Below are positions 51,150-64,000 of a DNA stretch of 64,000 nucleotides, piece by piece (the first letter of the stretch is position 1; each line of letters begins with the position of its first letter). The notes below the pieces were generated by a model. That model worked only from the letters and a program-made list of their open reading frames with translations, did no database searches and was not told the DNA's origin. The stretch is from positions 496,001-560,000 of the forward strand of contig JACAXG010000069.1 in assembly GCA_018881555.1 (NCBI GenBank). Direction: 5' to 3'. A program made the translations under genes and the position numbers. The DNA comes from Amblyornis subalaris (lineage: Eukaryota > Chordata > Aves > Passeriformes > Ptilonorhynchidae).

Positions 51150-51440
51150 AGCTTCTGTTCTGTTTGAGCTACTTACATGGACAGATGGACTGGAATCCTA
51201 CCTGCTGGCAAGAGTTTAATTTGTGACAGGAACCATACCAGTCTTTCTTACCTCAGGCTATTTATGGCATAACATGAGGAACTGTCATTTACCCTTATGA
51301 TAGTGAAGCAGCTGTTGCTCTGCCCTGTGTAATCTCCACCTGGCACCATTTGGGTTGCCTATAGCTGTAACACATGCAGTCGAGAGGTCAGCCTGCATGT
51401 CAGTTGTGCTCTTTAAAATGGCTAAAGTCTTTTCCTCTTG
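51150..51440. promoter_or_regulatory. Candidate conserved non-coding element
   Basis: A stretch of balanced composition inside AT-rich DNA with E-box motifs CAGCTG (about 51310) and CACCTG (about 51338) and a CTATTTATGG motif near 51259 that fits an MEF2-like site. No frame or repeat landmark is present. Inference only. Confidence 0.2.
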
Positions 51441-53869
51441 TCTATTTTTAGCCTAGTGCCAGCATATTAAAGACAGTGTCATATCATTACTGATTAGAAG
51501 TAAAAAACCAAAATTCTGCTGAGAAGCCTTTTGGTTTTGGTGGAGGCAGCAGATAGTCCAGTCACTTTTCCTATTCAATTCAAATTTATGACTGAGTACT
51601 TTTCAGTGATGGATGGTTGTACTGGCAACATAGTCAGGGGGAGAACAAGCAATACTTGTGTAGCAGTTTCTCCTTTTCTCTAGCCAGCTGCATATCTGAG
51701 ATCTCATGCTAGGATTTGTGTGAAAAAGAGCATGAGTATTGAGCTTTTGTTTCTTTAAATGTAATATACTTAAGATAGTGAAATTAATACACAGTATTGA
51801 AATCACAAAAATTCTCTTTGTTTAGATGGTTTTAAGCATTTGGACCCCACCCCCAGCCCCAGGGAACAATTTAGGGGAATAGCATTTACTTAAGACTTCT
51901 GTGAATCTTCTTTAGCAATTCTTTCACAATCCTCCTGGCTTTCATAAAGAGTAAGAGACTGCTTTCTAAGAATATAGCAATCTAGGCCTTTTCTGCCAAA
52001 TGACATGAAATATTCTCGTCATGACTAAAGGGAGAGGTAGTTGAAACAACCCTCTATTAGCTCTTTTCCAAGCTTCCATTTGCCAGTAAATTTGATCTTG
52101 ATTTCTTTAAGAAAATTTCACGAGTGTAAATCTGCAAAATGCTGGTAGGTTTACTTTCAATTCACCTGAATTCTATCTGTAATTGAGTACCTAACGGGAA
52201 TGAAAACAAATGGAAGGACGTTGAAGACAGCAAAACATGGGAGGCACGACCTCAAGGAGAAACTCCCTCTTCAAATAATATACATTAAAAATATAAAACA
52301 AATAGCGTACATTACCACTGGCAAGGAAGGAATCTGGAATGATTTTCTGAAAGGTATTTGTCACTGGACAGGTTAATGAGGTTATGTTTAGGATGAGGTT
52401 CTACTTGGGGTTTAGTGTGACAAAACATAACCTGAGCTATAATCAGACTCGGAAAATCAATTTTATGACTAGCATTCTCTCAGTTCTTTTATTTTTTCAT
52501 CTATTCTATAATTTTTGTCTTGATTTTTGAGATCAAAAGGCCATATCTATTTCTCCACCATCTTTATAATCAGCAAATCAGAAAGGCCTGACGTAGGCAG
52601 GCTCAGGGAAAATTCTCTACTCACTGATTTTCAAGGTTTCTCCTCTGTTCCTCTAGCTGTTCATCATGAAGACCTGCAAAAATTAAGCGAGAGCAAGCAT
52701 TTCACTTTTATTCTGTGAAGTCTTGAAGATGTGACTTCAAATGTTCCACAGAATCAATCCTGAATTGACACTTCTCACGAAGCAGCCAGAAGCAAACCTC
52801 CCATGAGCACCACCAGGACTGTCGCCAAACTGCAAATGACCATAGAAACACAGAAGCTGTCACCCTTGAGCTGTATTCAGTCTAAGCCAGGGTCATTGCC
52901 AGATGCTTCAGAGGAAGGTGCAGTACAAAGACATAAAAATATCAAAGGTTCACATTTTTATCAATTTTTATCAAATTTTGAAAGGGAGCACAAAATAGGC
53001 TGGCACACAACGTGATGTCTCTTTACTGTCCAACATTTTACCTTAGAAAGCCCTTTTAGAATATCAAATATTTGGAGGCAGAAAATATCTCATTTAATAT
53101 TTACACCATTTTTTTCCCATAAATCTATCCTTGGCACTTCTCAAACTCAGATATTGTTGCTGTTCAACAGAAAAATGTTTTAAGATTCTGATGTACACTT
53201 AAGGTCACTGGGGATCTTTAGCATCCCTTCCCTCATTCTTACACTTACAAAGGATGAAAGTAATGGAACATTAAACATTCTTTTACCCTAAGAATATATG
53301 AAGTAAAACCCTGAATCAGAATGAAGAAACCAAGACACCATTTGATTTGGAAAGTTTATTTTTATTGTCTGTTTTTCTCTGTTTCTTATTGATGTCGTCT
53401 TCACAAATCAATTTGCAACTGTACTCCTTAATTACTTAAATATTTCATATAGTGTTACAGGCTCTGAGAACCAAGAAGCATGGAAGTCTCGGGGAGAAAG
53501 AACAGGTCAGGTTTTTTTTTGATCCTGGCTATTATTCTGTGTTCAGTTCTTCAGTTCACAACTTTTGACTTGCTTCCCGAACATCAAGATCAACCATTAC
53601 AGATTAGTGTGGATTTGCCATCTCTGAGTTCATTTAGGATTTGCTCTTCTTAGAAGAGCCACAGAAAGAAAAATTACACAGCTTTCACTAAGGAACACTA
53701 AGGCTTAAATGAAGCTAAAAGTCAGTTTACCACATCTTCCTAATTTAGCCATCTAATTTTCTTCTACACTGTTTAGGCAGAAGACTTTTAATTGCAGGTG
53801 TCTCAAGCTCTGTTCCAAGTTGTTGTAGTTTTCTGATACGGGTCTTGTACAAGTGAATAATATATTAAT

Positions 53870-53897
53870 GACACTATAGAAGTGTCACTATAGAAGT
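53870..53897. repeat. 14-bp tandem duplication
   Basis: GACACTATAGAAGT is followed directly by GTCACTATAGAAGT, a single difference. Confidence 0.9.
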
Positions 53898-54042
53898 TCA
53901 GGTGTACAGACTGGACTGAAAATAGAAGATAAAATTATGAAAAAAATACAGTTTATACTAAAAAAAGTTGTTGGGTTTTTTTAATAAAAGATACAATAAT
54001 TGAGAAGAAAAATTTGGTATGAAAAGAAGGCAAGGAGAATAA

Positions 54043-54066
54043 GTATATATAAATATATATATATAA
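54043..54066. repeat. (TA)n microsatellite
   Basis: TA units with one AA interruption, directly visible. Confidence 0.85.
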
Positions 54067-56840
54067 AATGTGGAAAGGCATTTTTGGTAAAGATCCATAT
54101 GTGCAATTTTCTGTTCACTCAAATATTGCATCTCCCCAGATTTCTCATCATCATTTCCCACCTCATCTATGAAATGGAGAGAAGCACTCCTACACACTTT
54201 GACTCTATAAAACCTACACAGGGCTAACTCTGATGGGCTGTCATACTGTTATACTCTTCCTTGTATACCTTCCCGCCTGAACTTTCCCAGTGTGAAGAAT
54301 AAGAAAATTCAGATCTGATAATATCATGTGTGATTACTGCTTTAACAGAAAATTTATATTTATGTTTATAATTGTATTTATTGAAAATGCTCTTGAATTG
54401 AAAGATATTTGAAACATATCTCTTTGGTTAACCAAATGTTCGCTATTACTTTTTAATATTTACTAAGTATATCTTTTATAAAATATTTGTTTTATAAGAA
54501 ATTAATCCAAAATATTTCTGAAGAAAATTTTTAATTTCCCAGCTATTTTTCAGATAATGCAAACATACAGGCTGAAATACTTTCAACTTTTTACCGAAAA
54601 ATCATGAGTTATTTACTGATCAAGTCTTGATTTAGAGAAAGTAAAGTTATGAAGTTGAAAACAATAACCTCTTTTTCATAATGGTGAATATCTGACAACG
54701 TTCAGTTTTTGAATCTATAGCTAAATAACACTTTGCATCCACCTCAGAGAGCAGCTACGACTTTTTTAGATAGAGCTAGAAAACTGAAGGAATTAAGCAA
54801 CCATAGTATTCCAGTTCAATTCTTCAAGGCAACCCCACATATGATCCACCAAAATGTACTTTCTAAAATTTCAATTTTTTTGAGTTTTAATTTTTATTTT
54901 TTTTTTAATTCTTTTTCGTAGAAGGAAAACATTCTAACACAATGAAAGATTGCTTGGAGTGAGGTGGGAAGACTTTAGAGTGAACATTAAATGCACAGAA
55001 AGTCTAGAACAGCTTTTCTTTTGCTCACAGTATGTAAAGCTAACTATATTAGTTATCCCTTGATCTCTAATTGAAAATTAATTAAAATTTTAAGATTGCT
55101 GAGGAGTTCATTAAAACATGCGCTTTCTACTGTTGACTTATAGTGGCAAGCTTGGTAGCTATTCAACTTGCAGTAATATTTTTTTTCTTTTTTTCCTATG
55201 ATTTCTTCTGAAATGTAAAACATACTGTAATTTTACTTCTCCTGCCTATGATTTTGGAAGATAAAGACTTAGAGATTAATATGATGAGTCAGGTATAAAA
55301 CAGATGGTTTAGTGAAACGTGACCTCACAGAATCTGCAGCTATCTTCAGCATATGACAACTGTTTGCTCTGTGAGAAAACATAAATTGTTGCATAAAGAA
55401 CATTGATAATATTTTATAAATTAATCATTGCTTTATTTCCCTTTAAACAATAAAAGTGTAAAATATATGAATTAAGATGCATATTGAACTACTGGATCAT
55501 CAAGGATAGTCTTATAGTTACTAGCCTGATTTATAAAACTGAAGCAAGCAATCCAAATGTTAAAGGCTAACTTGCTGTCTATTGATTTAAGATGACACAC
55601 TCCCATAGAGTACTATGGCTAGGACTGTCCCTGTAGAGCTACATAAAACAGAACAGTGTGACTTCTCATTTTTGCTATCCCCAGGGAAAAGCAGAATCAT
55701 TAGCCAATAATAACATCAGAGAAAAACCTATTAAACATATTATAGGTGTCAAACCAACATGATGACATAAAAGTAAGAGTGAACAGAGACAGTGGCCCAC
55801 AGGGGATGAAATAATAGTTTTGTCTGCTGCATTTTAGTGTTTGGAGTCCATTTGGGTTTGCACTTTTCAGCAGTAACTGTCAAAAGTAATCTGAAGTTTT
55901 GATTTCATAACAACTTTCCTCCTTTGTAACTGATCTTGTTCATTAGTTTCTGAGAAATAAAAGGTGATGAACAACAAATATTGGCAAAAGTTAATTACGA
56001 AACTCTTATCCTACAAAACTAATTTGCAATGTAGGGTTGAAACAGGAATGAGTACTCATTCACAAAAGTTTTACTATCAATTGCTTTTAGAATGAAGTTC
56101 ATTAGGCACACCATGCTCAATTTAAAAGAGTGAAGTGAGGAAGTATGCCTAAAAAGAAAATTCCTTAAAAAATTCATACACTAAGAATTTCTTTACAAAT
56201 ACTGACTGAGAGTACGCAACAAATAAGGTCATTTCTTAAAGGGTAGTCAAAGGAGAAGCGCACTCATAATGGCAGTCATGTGGAGACAAGGGGAAACATC
56301 AGGAACGTTTATGAATCTGAACTTATGTATATAGAAGATAGACTGAAAGTGAAAACAAGTCAGTTAAACTCAGTCAAAACCACCCAAGATTAAAGAAAAC
56401 AAACAAATAAAAATGGCTAGATAATGTAAGTTTGAGTTTCCTAGAAATACTTCACTGAGAAAAACCGCTCTGAGAAAGGTACTTTTGGGATTGTAGGTCT
56501 GGAGTAGCTGAGGGTCACGTGGGATAGGCCACCAATACACAGAACTTTTGCAGATGCTCCCCATGTTATGTGCTGCTCATGGGAATGTTTTCAAATTGAT
56601 AAAGAGTTAGAAACCACATCTAGGCATTTTGTGGAGAAAGCTCCATTTGATTCCCTGCCGTGAGCTGACTCTGGCCGGATGCCACTCACTCCCAAAAGCT
56701 GCTCACCCACTCCCCTCTGCACCTGGACAGAGGAGAGAAAATTTAGCAAAGGGTTCATGGGTTGAGATAGGGACCGGGAGAGATCTCTCATCAAATACCA
56801 GCACAGGCAAAACAGTCTCAACTTAGAGATATAAGGTGAA

Positions 56841-56846
56841 TTTATT
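56841..56846 (-). terminator. Poly(A) signal of the long solo LTR
   Basis: AATAAA on the minus strand, about 190 bp before the LTR 3' end, in the place expected for the R region. Confidence 0.55.
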
Positions 56847-57303
56847 ACTAACAAAATCAGAGCAGGATAATGAGAAGTAAAATAAGCCCTTAAAAACACC
56901 TTTTTCCCTTCACCCTGTTCCCTTCTTCCCAGCTCTACCTCCTACCCCAGCAGTGCAGAGAGACAGGGAATGGGGCTTATGGTCAGTTCATCACCCATGG
57001 CTTCTCCCACTGCTCAGGGAGAGGAGTCGTTCCCCTGCTGCACCGTGGGATCCCTCCCATGGGAGACAGCTCTCCATGAACTTCTCTGAGGTGGCTCCAT
57101 CTTACGAGCAGCAGCTTCCTGCGACCTGCTGAACATGAGTCCATCCCACAGGCAACAGTCCTCCCAAAGTGCTGCAGGTTGGGTCGCTCTTCCACAGGGT
57201 GCAGTCCTCCAAGGACAGGCTGCTCCAGCCTGGGAGCAGGGCCTCTCTCTCCATGGCAGGGTCATGGCCTCCTCTCAGGCATCCACCGACTCCAGCATGG
57301 GCT

Positions 57304-57381
57304 CCTCCACAGGCTGTAGATGGATCTCTGCATCCCCATGAACCTCCACAGGCTGCAGGGGCACAGCTGCTTCACCATGGG
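57304..57381 (-). repeat. 39-bp imperfect tandem repeat in the LTR
   Basis: CCTCCACAGGCTG starts at 57304 and again at 57343. A third, weaker unit (CACGGACTGTAGAGG) starts near 57388. Confidence 0.6.
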
Positions 57382-58379
57382 CTGCACCACGGACTGTAGA
57401 GGAATCTCAGCTCTGGCACCTGGAGCACCTCCTGTCCATCCTTCACTGACCTTGGTGTCTGCAGAGTTGTTCTCACATATTCTCACTCTGCTCTTCTCTG
57501 GCCGAAAAATTACAACTGCGTCTCAACTTTCATTTTGGTTTCTTCTCAAATATGTTATCACAGAGGAGCCTCCATCACTTCCGATTAGCCCAGCCTTGGC
57601 CGGTGGCACATCCATCTTTGGAGCCACCAGAGATCGGCTCTGATGGACATGGAAGAAGCTTCCAGCAGCTTCTCACAGAAGCCACCCCTGTAGCCCTCGC
57701 CCTGCCAAAACCAGGCCTGCAAAAGCAATACATTCACCTACAATAAAGTTTTCCTAAACGAATCCAAACTGAGAAATAAGACATGTTAGAAAGTGAGAAG
57801 TGCTATAGTCTGGCCTCTACTATCACTAATAATTTTTAATTGAGAGTATAACTGTTATATTCCTTTAAAATTGTAGTCTAACTGCACACAGGATTTTAAA
57901 TATTGGGGTTTTCAATTACAGTTTTAATTTTAGACTGTCATCCACTCATGATCGCCAGTAAATATACGACAAGTTTCTAGTGCTTGATACATACCTTTGG
58001 TTCTTCTGTAAAGAATACCAATAACCAAAGTAGGAAAAGTTATTTTCATATTAGAAAAATATTGTGTGTCTTTCAAAGAAAGACTGGCTGTAATGTTACC
58101 TATCAATATCAAGTCTGTTAGTGTGTTTTAAAAGAAAAAGTACTTTGAAACAACAAAGTTTTATGCAATTAACTGAATTCAGTTAATATGGTAAAAATGA
58201 TCTTAAAACATTTTCAATCTTCTGTGAAGCCTCATACATTCTTATCATGCAATCTCAGAGCCATATTCCTTGATATGGACGTAGTGAACCTTAAATGAGC
58301 TCTTGGTGCCAGGAAGAAACAGTGCCAGCTCAGGAAATTTCAGTGAAAGTGCTCAGGAGTTTCATTAAACTCCTGGCAT

Positions 58380-58401
58380 AAATATGCTTTAAATATGCTT
58401 T
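58380..58401. repeat. 11-bp tandem duplication
   Basis: AAATATGCTTT occurs twice in direct succession. Confidence 0.85.
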
Positions 58402-61400
58402 ATTTTTTCAGCTTTTCAGATTCAATATTTAAAATGGTGGGTGATATTTGAAAAAAAAAAGCTATTATATTCTGTATATTTTAAATAATAAAATTAGAAA
58501 AGTAATGGCAAGAGAAATACAAAGTATTATAAAATCGAAATAGTTCAAATCTTAGAAAATAATTAGAACTTCAGTTCTGCGGATTTTTATAATGGTTCCT
58601 GCAAAATAGTTTTCAGTGTTAATTTTCTTAAAATCTACAGAATACATTGTGAAAAATGCAAAGATGATTCTGCTAAATACCTGGAAGTTCAAAAGAAAAG
58701 TTCATTTTTGCATTTTGCAAAACTTTTTCTCCTTTTCAGTATTTTCCCTTCATCCTCTCTCCTGGGCATGTAGAGAGAGGAAGTAAAGACCTGGCCTTTA
58801 GGTTTCAAATGAACTCAAGAAAAAGAAGAAAAGTACATGACTTATGGTGTTACGACTGATATGACTCGACTTTTTTTTTCCAAAAGGTAATCATAAAACC
58901 AATATTATGTGAATTTATTAAAAATTTTCTGTGTTAATTGCACTCATTTTTCTAAGCATATTCTAGACTAATTAAATATATCTCTTTAATAAAGGAATGA
59001 TAATATTTACTTTGCTCTTTTCTTGCCAGACATATATAAATGAATGTTTAACTGATTAGGAAGTTTTAAAATTAAAAAGAATCAAATATTCAGAGTTTAG
59101 TCAGAAAATATCAAATACCAGAGCAACAAGGGTCTGAAGTGGTTAATACTGATTATAATGTTTGACATGCATTTATCTTTTTTGATCAAAGCCTGATATC
59201 TTACATACAACACAAGGATAGTGTGAGTTTATTTAATGTTGACTGACAGCTTATGAAAGTTATATAGTTTGACAAATAGTAAAACTATATTTTAATTTAG
59301 AAAGAGAATTTACAAATGAAACCATCCACTCAAAGAAGAAGTCTCCGAACTATAGATATAACACAACTGTTAGAGGTACCTTTTTGAATGTAGGGTATGA
59401 AATGGTAAGAGTAAGAGTACTTTGTATTTCAGATTGTTTTCTACTAAGGACCACAAAGCATTTTAATAATGCCAATGTATTGCTGTGTAATATCTGAAAG
59501 TCATGTATTTTCGACTGCCATTTCAGAAGCGGAGAAACTGACTCATGAAGTGTAATACCAGGGTTGTTGAATGGATTCTGAATTAAAAAAGAATTAAAGC
59601 TACATCAGTAAATGGAAAATGATTTACTGAGGGTCAGCTGTGCCAAAACACCTAAGTATACTTACTTGATAAGATAAATTACTCTAAACAGAGGAAATAC
59701 AATAATTTTAATCTGGACTTCAGTAAAATATTTGACAGTGTTGTGTGGGAAATTTTTAGGTCATACAGGGAAGTAAAGGAATTATAAGGTGAGTTAATAA
59801 GTTCTTTGAGGAGAAAGAGCAAATTACAATAAAAGGAGACAGCATGTTGATGAAGTAGTTACTGGTCTGCTAGAGGATTTCTTCACAGAATGATCTTTGA
59901 ATGGCTCTTATATCCTTACTAATGCCAACTGCACAAAAGCTAGGCACATGCTGATGACAGAGAGAGAACAGAGACATATCACTAAAGAGACGAAGGGAAT
60001 CTTATGGGGCAAACATGAGCAACTGAAAATTAAATTCAACAGTACAAAATACAAGAAAGAAGCACTTAGAAACTAAAAAAATGTCACCTCTTCAGAAAGG
60101 CGACTGGAGACAAGGGTTCTAGTGATATTATAGAGTTACAAGGTAAAATATCTGAGTTGGCTGTAAGATACAAATTTTGCTATAAAATCCATCTGCAGAA
60201 AAGAAGTGGGAAAACACTGACATTCTCACATAACTGTATTAATTAATCCTGTTCAGCAATCGCTGCTGCCTTTTTCTTCTTCCTAATCATCCTCATCATC
60301 CAGTCACTTGTCAATTAAATCAGCATTTAATTCTGAGGAAGACTGTCACTGCAAGAGCAGAATTGCCTTACTTCACCTTGACTCTACAGTATGCCGAGAC
60401 TGTCAGAACTACCAAGAAAGCCAAGCCTTTGTGTTCTTATTCTGAAAAATCGCACTATAAAAATCCTTTCTTACCGAATACCACAAGACTGAAGTTGGCG
60501 GAAGCCCTCAAGGTTTCCTAAGTTCCTGCTCTGCAAGTTTCACATTTTGATATGTGTGTTATATGTAATATTAAATCTTCCCACTTACGTCTTTTTCTTC
60601 TGGTACATACATCATAAATTTCCCATCAATGGAAGACAGGACAAAACAAACACAGTAACAACAGAGCTAGGCACTATTCCTGCAGAAACAAACACTTCCT
60701 TTAAATACAACTTGCTGGTCATCCTGAACTCACTGGCATGGCTCACACCTGTAAATATATTCTGACCTTCATGTGGGATCAGATTCTGACCTCTTCTGGC
60801 TCTTCAACTTGGGTTTTTCTCCTTCTTCTTTTAAAGAAAATCTATGTGACTTTTTATAAGTGCCACATTTTTAACAAATACAGGAAAATACTTAAAATAT
60901 TTGTAACTACAGAAACTATTTCTTTCATATAATATATTTTTTGAATATAATACTATTCTTATACCTGCTAGAGGAAGGGAAACAATTCTCTTGGTTTTCT
61001 TAGAAGTAAAAATAATCTACTCCTCTAAACTCTTTGCCTTCAAATAAAATTAACAGAAGTAGATCATACAATTAACATCATAAAAATATTGTCAGAATGC
61101 TGATGACATGTTTTCATCATTTTAGTCCGTTCAGAAGTTCACTTATTTGAAAATACTGAAATTATTTTTATGCTGATTCTTTATTTCATGAACTTCAATT
61201 TATGTTTTTGTTGTACCATGTGAATTCAGTGCTCTTGAACAGAAAAAGGTAGAACTAGTCTTGTGGCAGGAAGGGGAAGCTTCTACATTGTTTTCCTTTG
61301 TTGTATTTTAATTTTGACCAAAAAAAAAGCCCTTTTGATACGAAAGTGAACAATGCATTCTGTTATTGCATCCTATGGACAACAAAATAACATGGTAGTG

Positions 61401-63717
61401 GATTTCAAGTGGAGGTCTTCCTTTGTTTATTAAGTCTCAGTGTTCTCGTTATGGAGAAGCAAGCAAGCTGTATTTTTGTGTCAACAAGTACAGTGGATCC
61501 ACAGGATTTTTACAAAGGAACATTTGTCAGCATGTTTTTCCCAATATTCTTTACCATTAACAATAAAATCTCGGCTGAATTTTGGGAACTGAGCTTTAAG
61601 AATGTAAAATCTGCAGTTAAATCGTTATAAGTTTAGATGTCTCCGGAAAAAAATTCTTTGCAGTCTAGATTTTAACAATTTAAACTTGAGAAAACAAGAC
61701 TAAAAGGAAAAAAAACCCCTCAAAAAATATCCAGTGATAGTCAGAGTGCACAAAGTAAACCCGATTAATTTCTTTGGAAGGAACATGCAACATATCTCTG
61801 CATCATAAGATCTCTTGCTATTGGTTTAGCACCATTTTAGTCAAAGAATTTCTCACTTCTTCTGCCCTTCTCGTATTATCTAAATTTTGATTTGAAATGG
61901 GATTGAATAGAGTAAGACTAATTTTTCTTTCCATTCATTGACCAATGATGCAGGAAGGCGAAGCCCAAAGAAGAGAAAAAGTAAGAAGGGAAAATTATTT
62001 TTGCATGTTTTCTAATCTATTTTATCAAACACAAAGAGAGTACGGTGCAGTGTTATTTTGTTCATCCCGTTAAAACATTGCAATTTGTAGAATACATAAT
62101 AAAAGTACCTAACAATTTCAGGCAAAATCTATACAGCAATTAAAAGAATAAATATTTCTTGTATTTTAGCTACTAGACATTGGTCTGATGGCCAAATATT
62201 TACTATGTGCTGTCCTCCAACATAAGAGAATAAAGAAATGAGATTAAAAAACATAGTAGCAATGTCTCTGAGCTTTAGCAAATTGTGTTATTTTAGATAC
62301 TGCTCTTGATGCTTTAAGTAAGATTTTATTTCAAATTAATGATTCAGATGAAGGAGTTAGCTATCCAGCCAATTTTAAAATCCAGGCAAAAACAAGATCC
62401 AGCAGACAGGAAGGTGAAAAGTCACTATCAACTCAGGCTACAGTCAATGAAATATTAGAGGGTAAACAAACTTTCCTTACTTCTTGCTATGCAAACAGCA
62501 GTCAGTTCAGCAGCTCTGAAAGAGGAATGCTGATGGTAATGACAAAACAACGAAGCCAATTGTTCACATCAGTACGTAAAGCTTCAAAGTTTACAGATAA
62601 CATAATCACTACCATTCATAACACAGTGTTGACTTCTCCTGACATATGTTTAAACCTTATCCTATAAAATGTATAATTTTTAAATAATGTAATCTCACCT
62701 TCTTCAAAAGCACCTTATCTTCTATTAACTTTTTTTTTCTCCAAGAGTGGAATAATGACACCATCAGCAGCCTATTGAAAGGTTTAGCAGAATGTGTTAT
62801 TTGCATTGCAGGAGAGTGATCACTATAAAAAATGTGTGTTAGTGTGTACATTAAAGTCCAGGCAAACAGTACATACTGACTATATATAAGAAATGCCACA
62901 AACAGGATGTTCCACTGACTTTGCTTCTCTGTGCCTGGCCAAATAAATCCACTCCTTATCATCCAATTTTACACATACTTTCTGCATGAGTCAGGGTACT
63001 GTATTTTCTTAAGATGGTTTGGAATTGTTGTAACTGCTAAAGTCTCTATTGGGTCTAGAAGATACTTATATTCTTGACTCTTTCACATGTCAAAGATAAC
63101 CAAAATTCAGATATAAATATATTGCCTTAAGAATATTTAGAGCTTATTGAGATTCACTGCAATGAGTATTCTGAGTCAAATAAAGCTGGGATCCACACGC
63201 ATACTAAGGTGCTTGGATGGTATCTCTATTCTTATGCTTCCGGTTACTTCTCTTCAGCCTTGTCTCAGAAAAAAAAAAGGAGTTATGGTATGCACAGCTG
63301 TTTGGAAGCTCCTTGAGATGAAGGTTATGAACTTCAGCATAAAGCCTGTTATTTGTAATGCAGTTTACCATTCTCCTCCTCTTGACCAGAGAGGTTCCTG
63401 GTTTTTTGCAGGACAGATTAGAGAACTTAAGCTCTGCATATAATACGTGCTCCAACGTATACTAACACACTGGTTTTCACTCTCATTTAAAACCACTTTT
63501 GAAAGCATTTCATGAATGATTGCTCATCTTTGTTCATTGCAATTTGGTCTTAATTACACAGCAACCAGACTTTGCAACTGATCTTGCAAATACATTGCTT
63601 TCTACTAGATAACATTTTAGGCTTCACAATAGACTAGATGTGTACATCAGACATTATCTAGATTAGATGTCCATTTCTGTGGCAGAAATATTGTGTTATA
63701 GGACTGTAATAGAGTGT

Positions 63718-63745
63718 GAAAATCTATAGCAGAAAATCTATAGCA
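63718..63745. repeat. 14-bp perfect tandem duplication
   Basis: GAAAATCTATAGCA occurs twice in direct succession, followed by a degenerate third unit. Confidence 0.9.
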
Positions 63746-64000
63746 AAATATCTAGAAAAACAATACATATGTGATTTCCTTTTCCACTGCTCCATTTGGG
63801 CTTTTTTTTATTCCTAACTTTCAGGCACTGCTTCTTCCCTTTGGCGAAACAGAACATAAACCCTTGTAATGAAACTTTTTTTTTATTTATATGCAGTGCA
63901 GCTGTGAAATTAGACTGACATTAACTTTTTTTCTAAGTAGGTATATAGTCCTACGCATTCTTAAGAAAGAACGATGGGAGAGGCATGGAAGGAGAATCAG

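Larger units (their letters stand above)
48641..56655. other. Unique AT-rich DNA, no gene seen
   Basis: Frames stay below 96 codons. Purine-rich runs lie at 50810-50830 and 50940-50968, and a candidate conserved element at 51150-51440 is listed separately. Short tandem repeats occur at 49044-49067, 53870-53897 and 54043-54066. No transposon landmarks were recognised. Confidence 0.5.
56656..57732 (-). mobile_element. Solo LTR of an avian endogenous retrovirus (long type)
   Basis: A solo LTR of about 1,077 bp on the minus strand. On the plus strand it opens TGCCGTGAGCTGACTCTGGC (the LTR 3' end reversed) and closes at GCAATACA. The flanking five bases TTCCC (56651-56655) and TTCAC (57733-57737) differ at one position and fit an aged target-site duplication. 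A poly(A) signal lies on the minus strand at 56841-56846. The segment TATCTCAACCCATGA (56755-56769 reversed) is identical to one in the solo LTR at 40437-40964, at nearly the same distance from the 3' end. The 5' half is GC-rich with internal 39-bp repeats. I know this type from bird genomes; its class (ERVL or ERVK) is uncertain. Open frames inside it (up to 107 codons) overlap on both strands and are not genes. Confidence 0.85.
57733..64000. other. Unique AT-rich DNA, no gene seen
   Basis: Very AT-rich with frames up to 101 codons (62657-62962, minus) that lack any domain I know. Short tandem units occur at 58380-58401 (11 bp) and 63718-63745 (14 bp). No transposon, exon or RNA gene was recognised. 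Confidence 0.5.

Noticed and set aside
57014..57643. Several overlapping frames of 64-107 codons
   Set aside because: They lie inside the GC-rich part of a solo LTR, on both strands; GC-rich repeats have few stops by composition.
1..64000. CRISPR arrays, bacterial operons, tRNA or rRNA genes
   Set aside because: No spaced direct repeats, no tRNA B-box within a cloverleaf context and no rRNA-like sequence; everything points to a vertebrate nuclear region.

Overview
The window looks like bird nuclear DNA. It carries many fragments of CR1, the dominant avian LINE, several ending in the ATTCTATG-type 3' tail, plus two solo LTRs of kinds I recognise from bird genomes. Alu, L1 and other mammalian repeats are absent. 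I cannot name the species. The DNA is AT-rich and fits a large intron or an intergenic desert. I found no host protein-coding exon, tRNA, rRNA, CRISPR array or bacterial gene. The short open frames are either chance frames or frames inside repeats.

Layout: 1-13.0 kb is mostly unique AT-rich DNA with two GC-richer blocks (430-633, 8960-9545) and simple repeats. 13.0-30 kb holds a CR1 tail (13029-13095, minus), then an inverted pair of CR1 copies (16748-17576 plus; 24778-25555 minus) around 7.2 kb of unique DNA, then a CR1 at 29322-29925 (plus). 33.1-38.6 kb is a CR1 cluster: an internally deleted copy (33085-34140, minus), an unrecognised segment with a 115-codon frame (34141-35000), a 2 kb copy keeping reverse-transcriptase motifs (35001-37060, minus), and a plus-strand copy (38045-38570). 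One solo LTR lies at 40437-40964 (plus) and a longer one at 56656-57732 (minus). A CR1 scrap lies at 45838-46022 and an unplaced GC-rich block at 47880-48640. The rest is unique AT-rich DNA.

No set of genes works together here. The main observation is that the two inverted CR1 copies share a 595-bp tract with only two differences and no length change, while the CR1 sequence on both sides of the tract differs clearly. That pattern fits ectopic gene conversion between inverted repeats. Second-rank items are the unrecognised frame between the CR1 copies, an LTR 3' domain shared by two otherwise different LTRs, and several non-repeat stretches that could be conserved regulatory elements. No new biological system could be supported.
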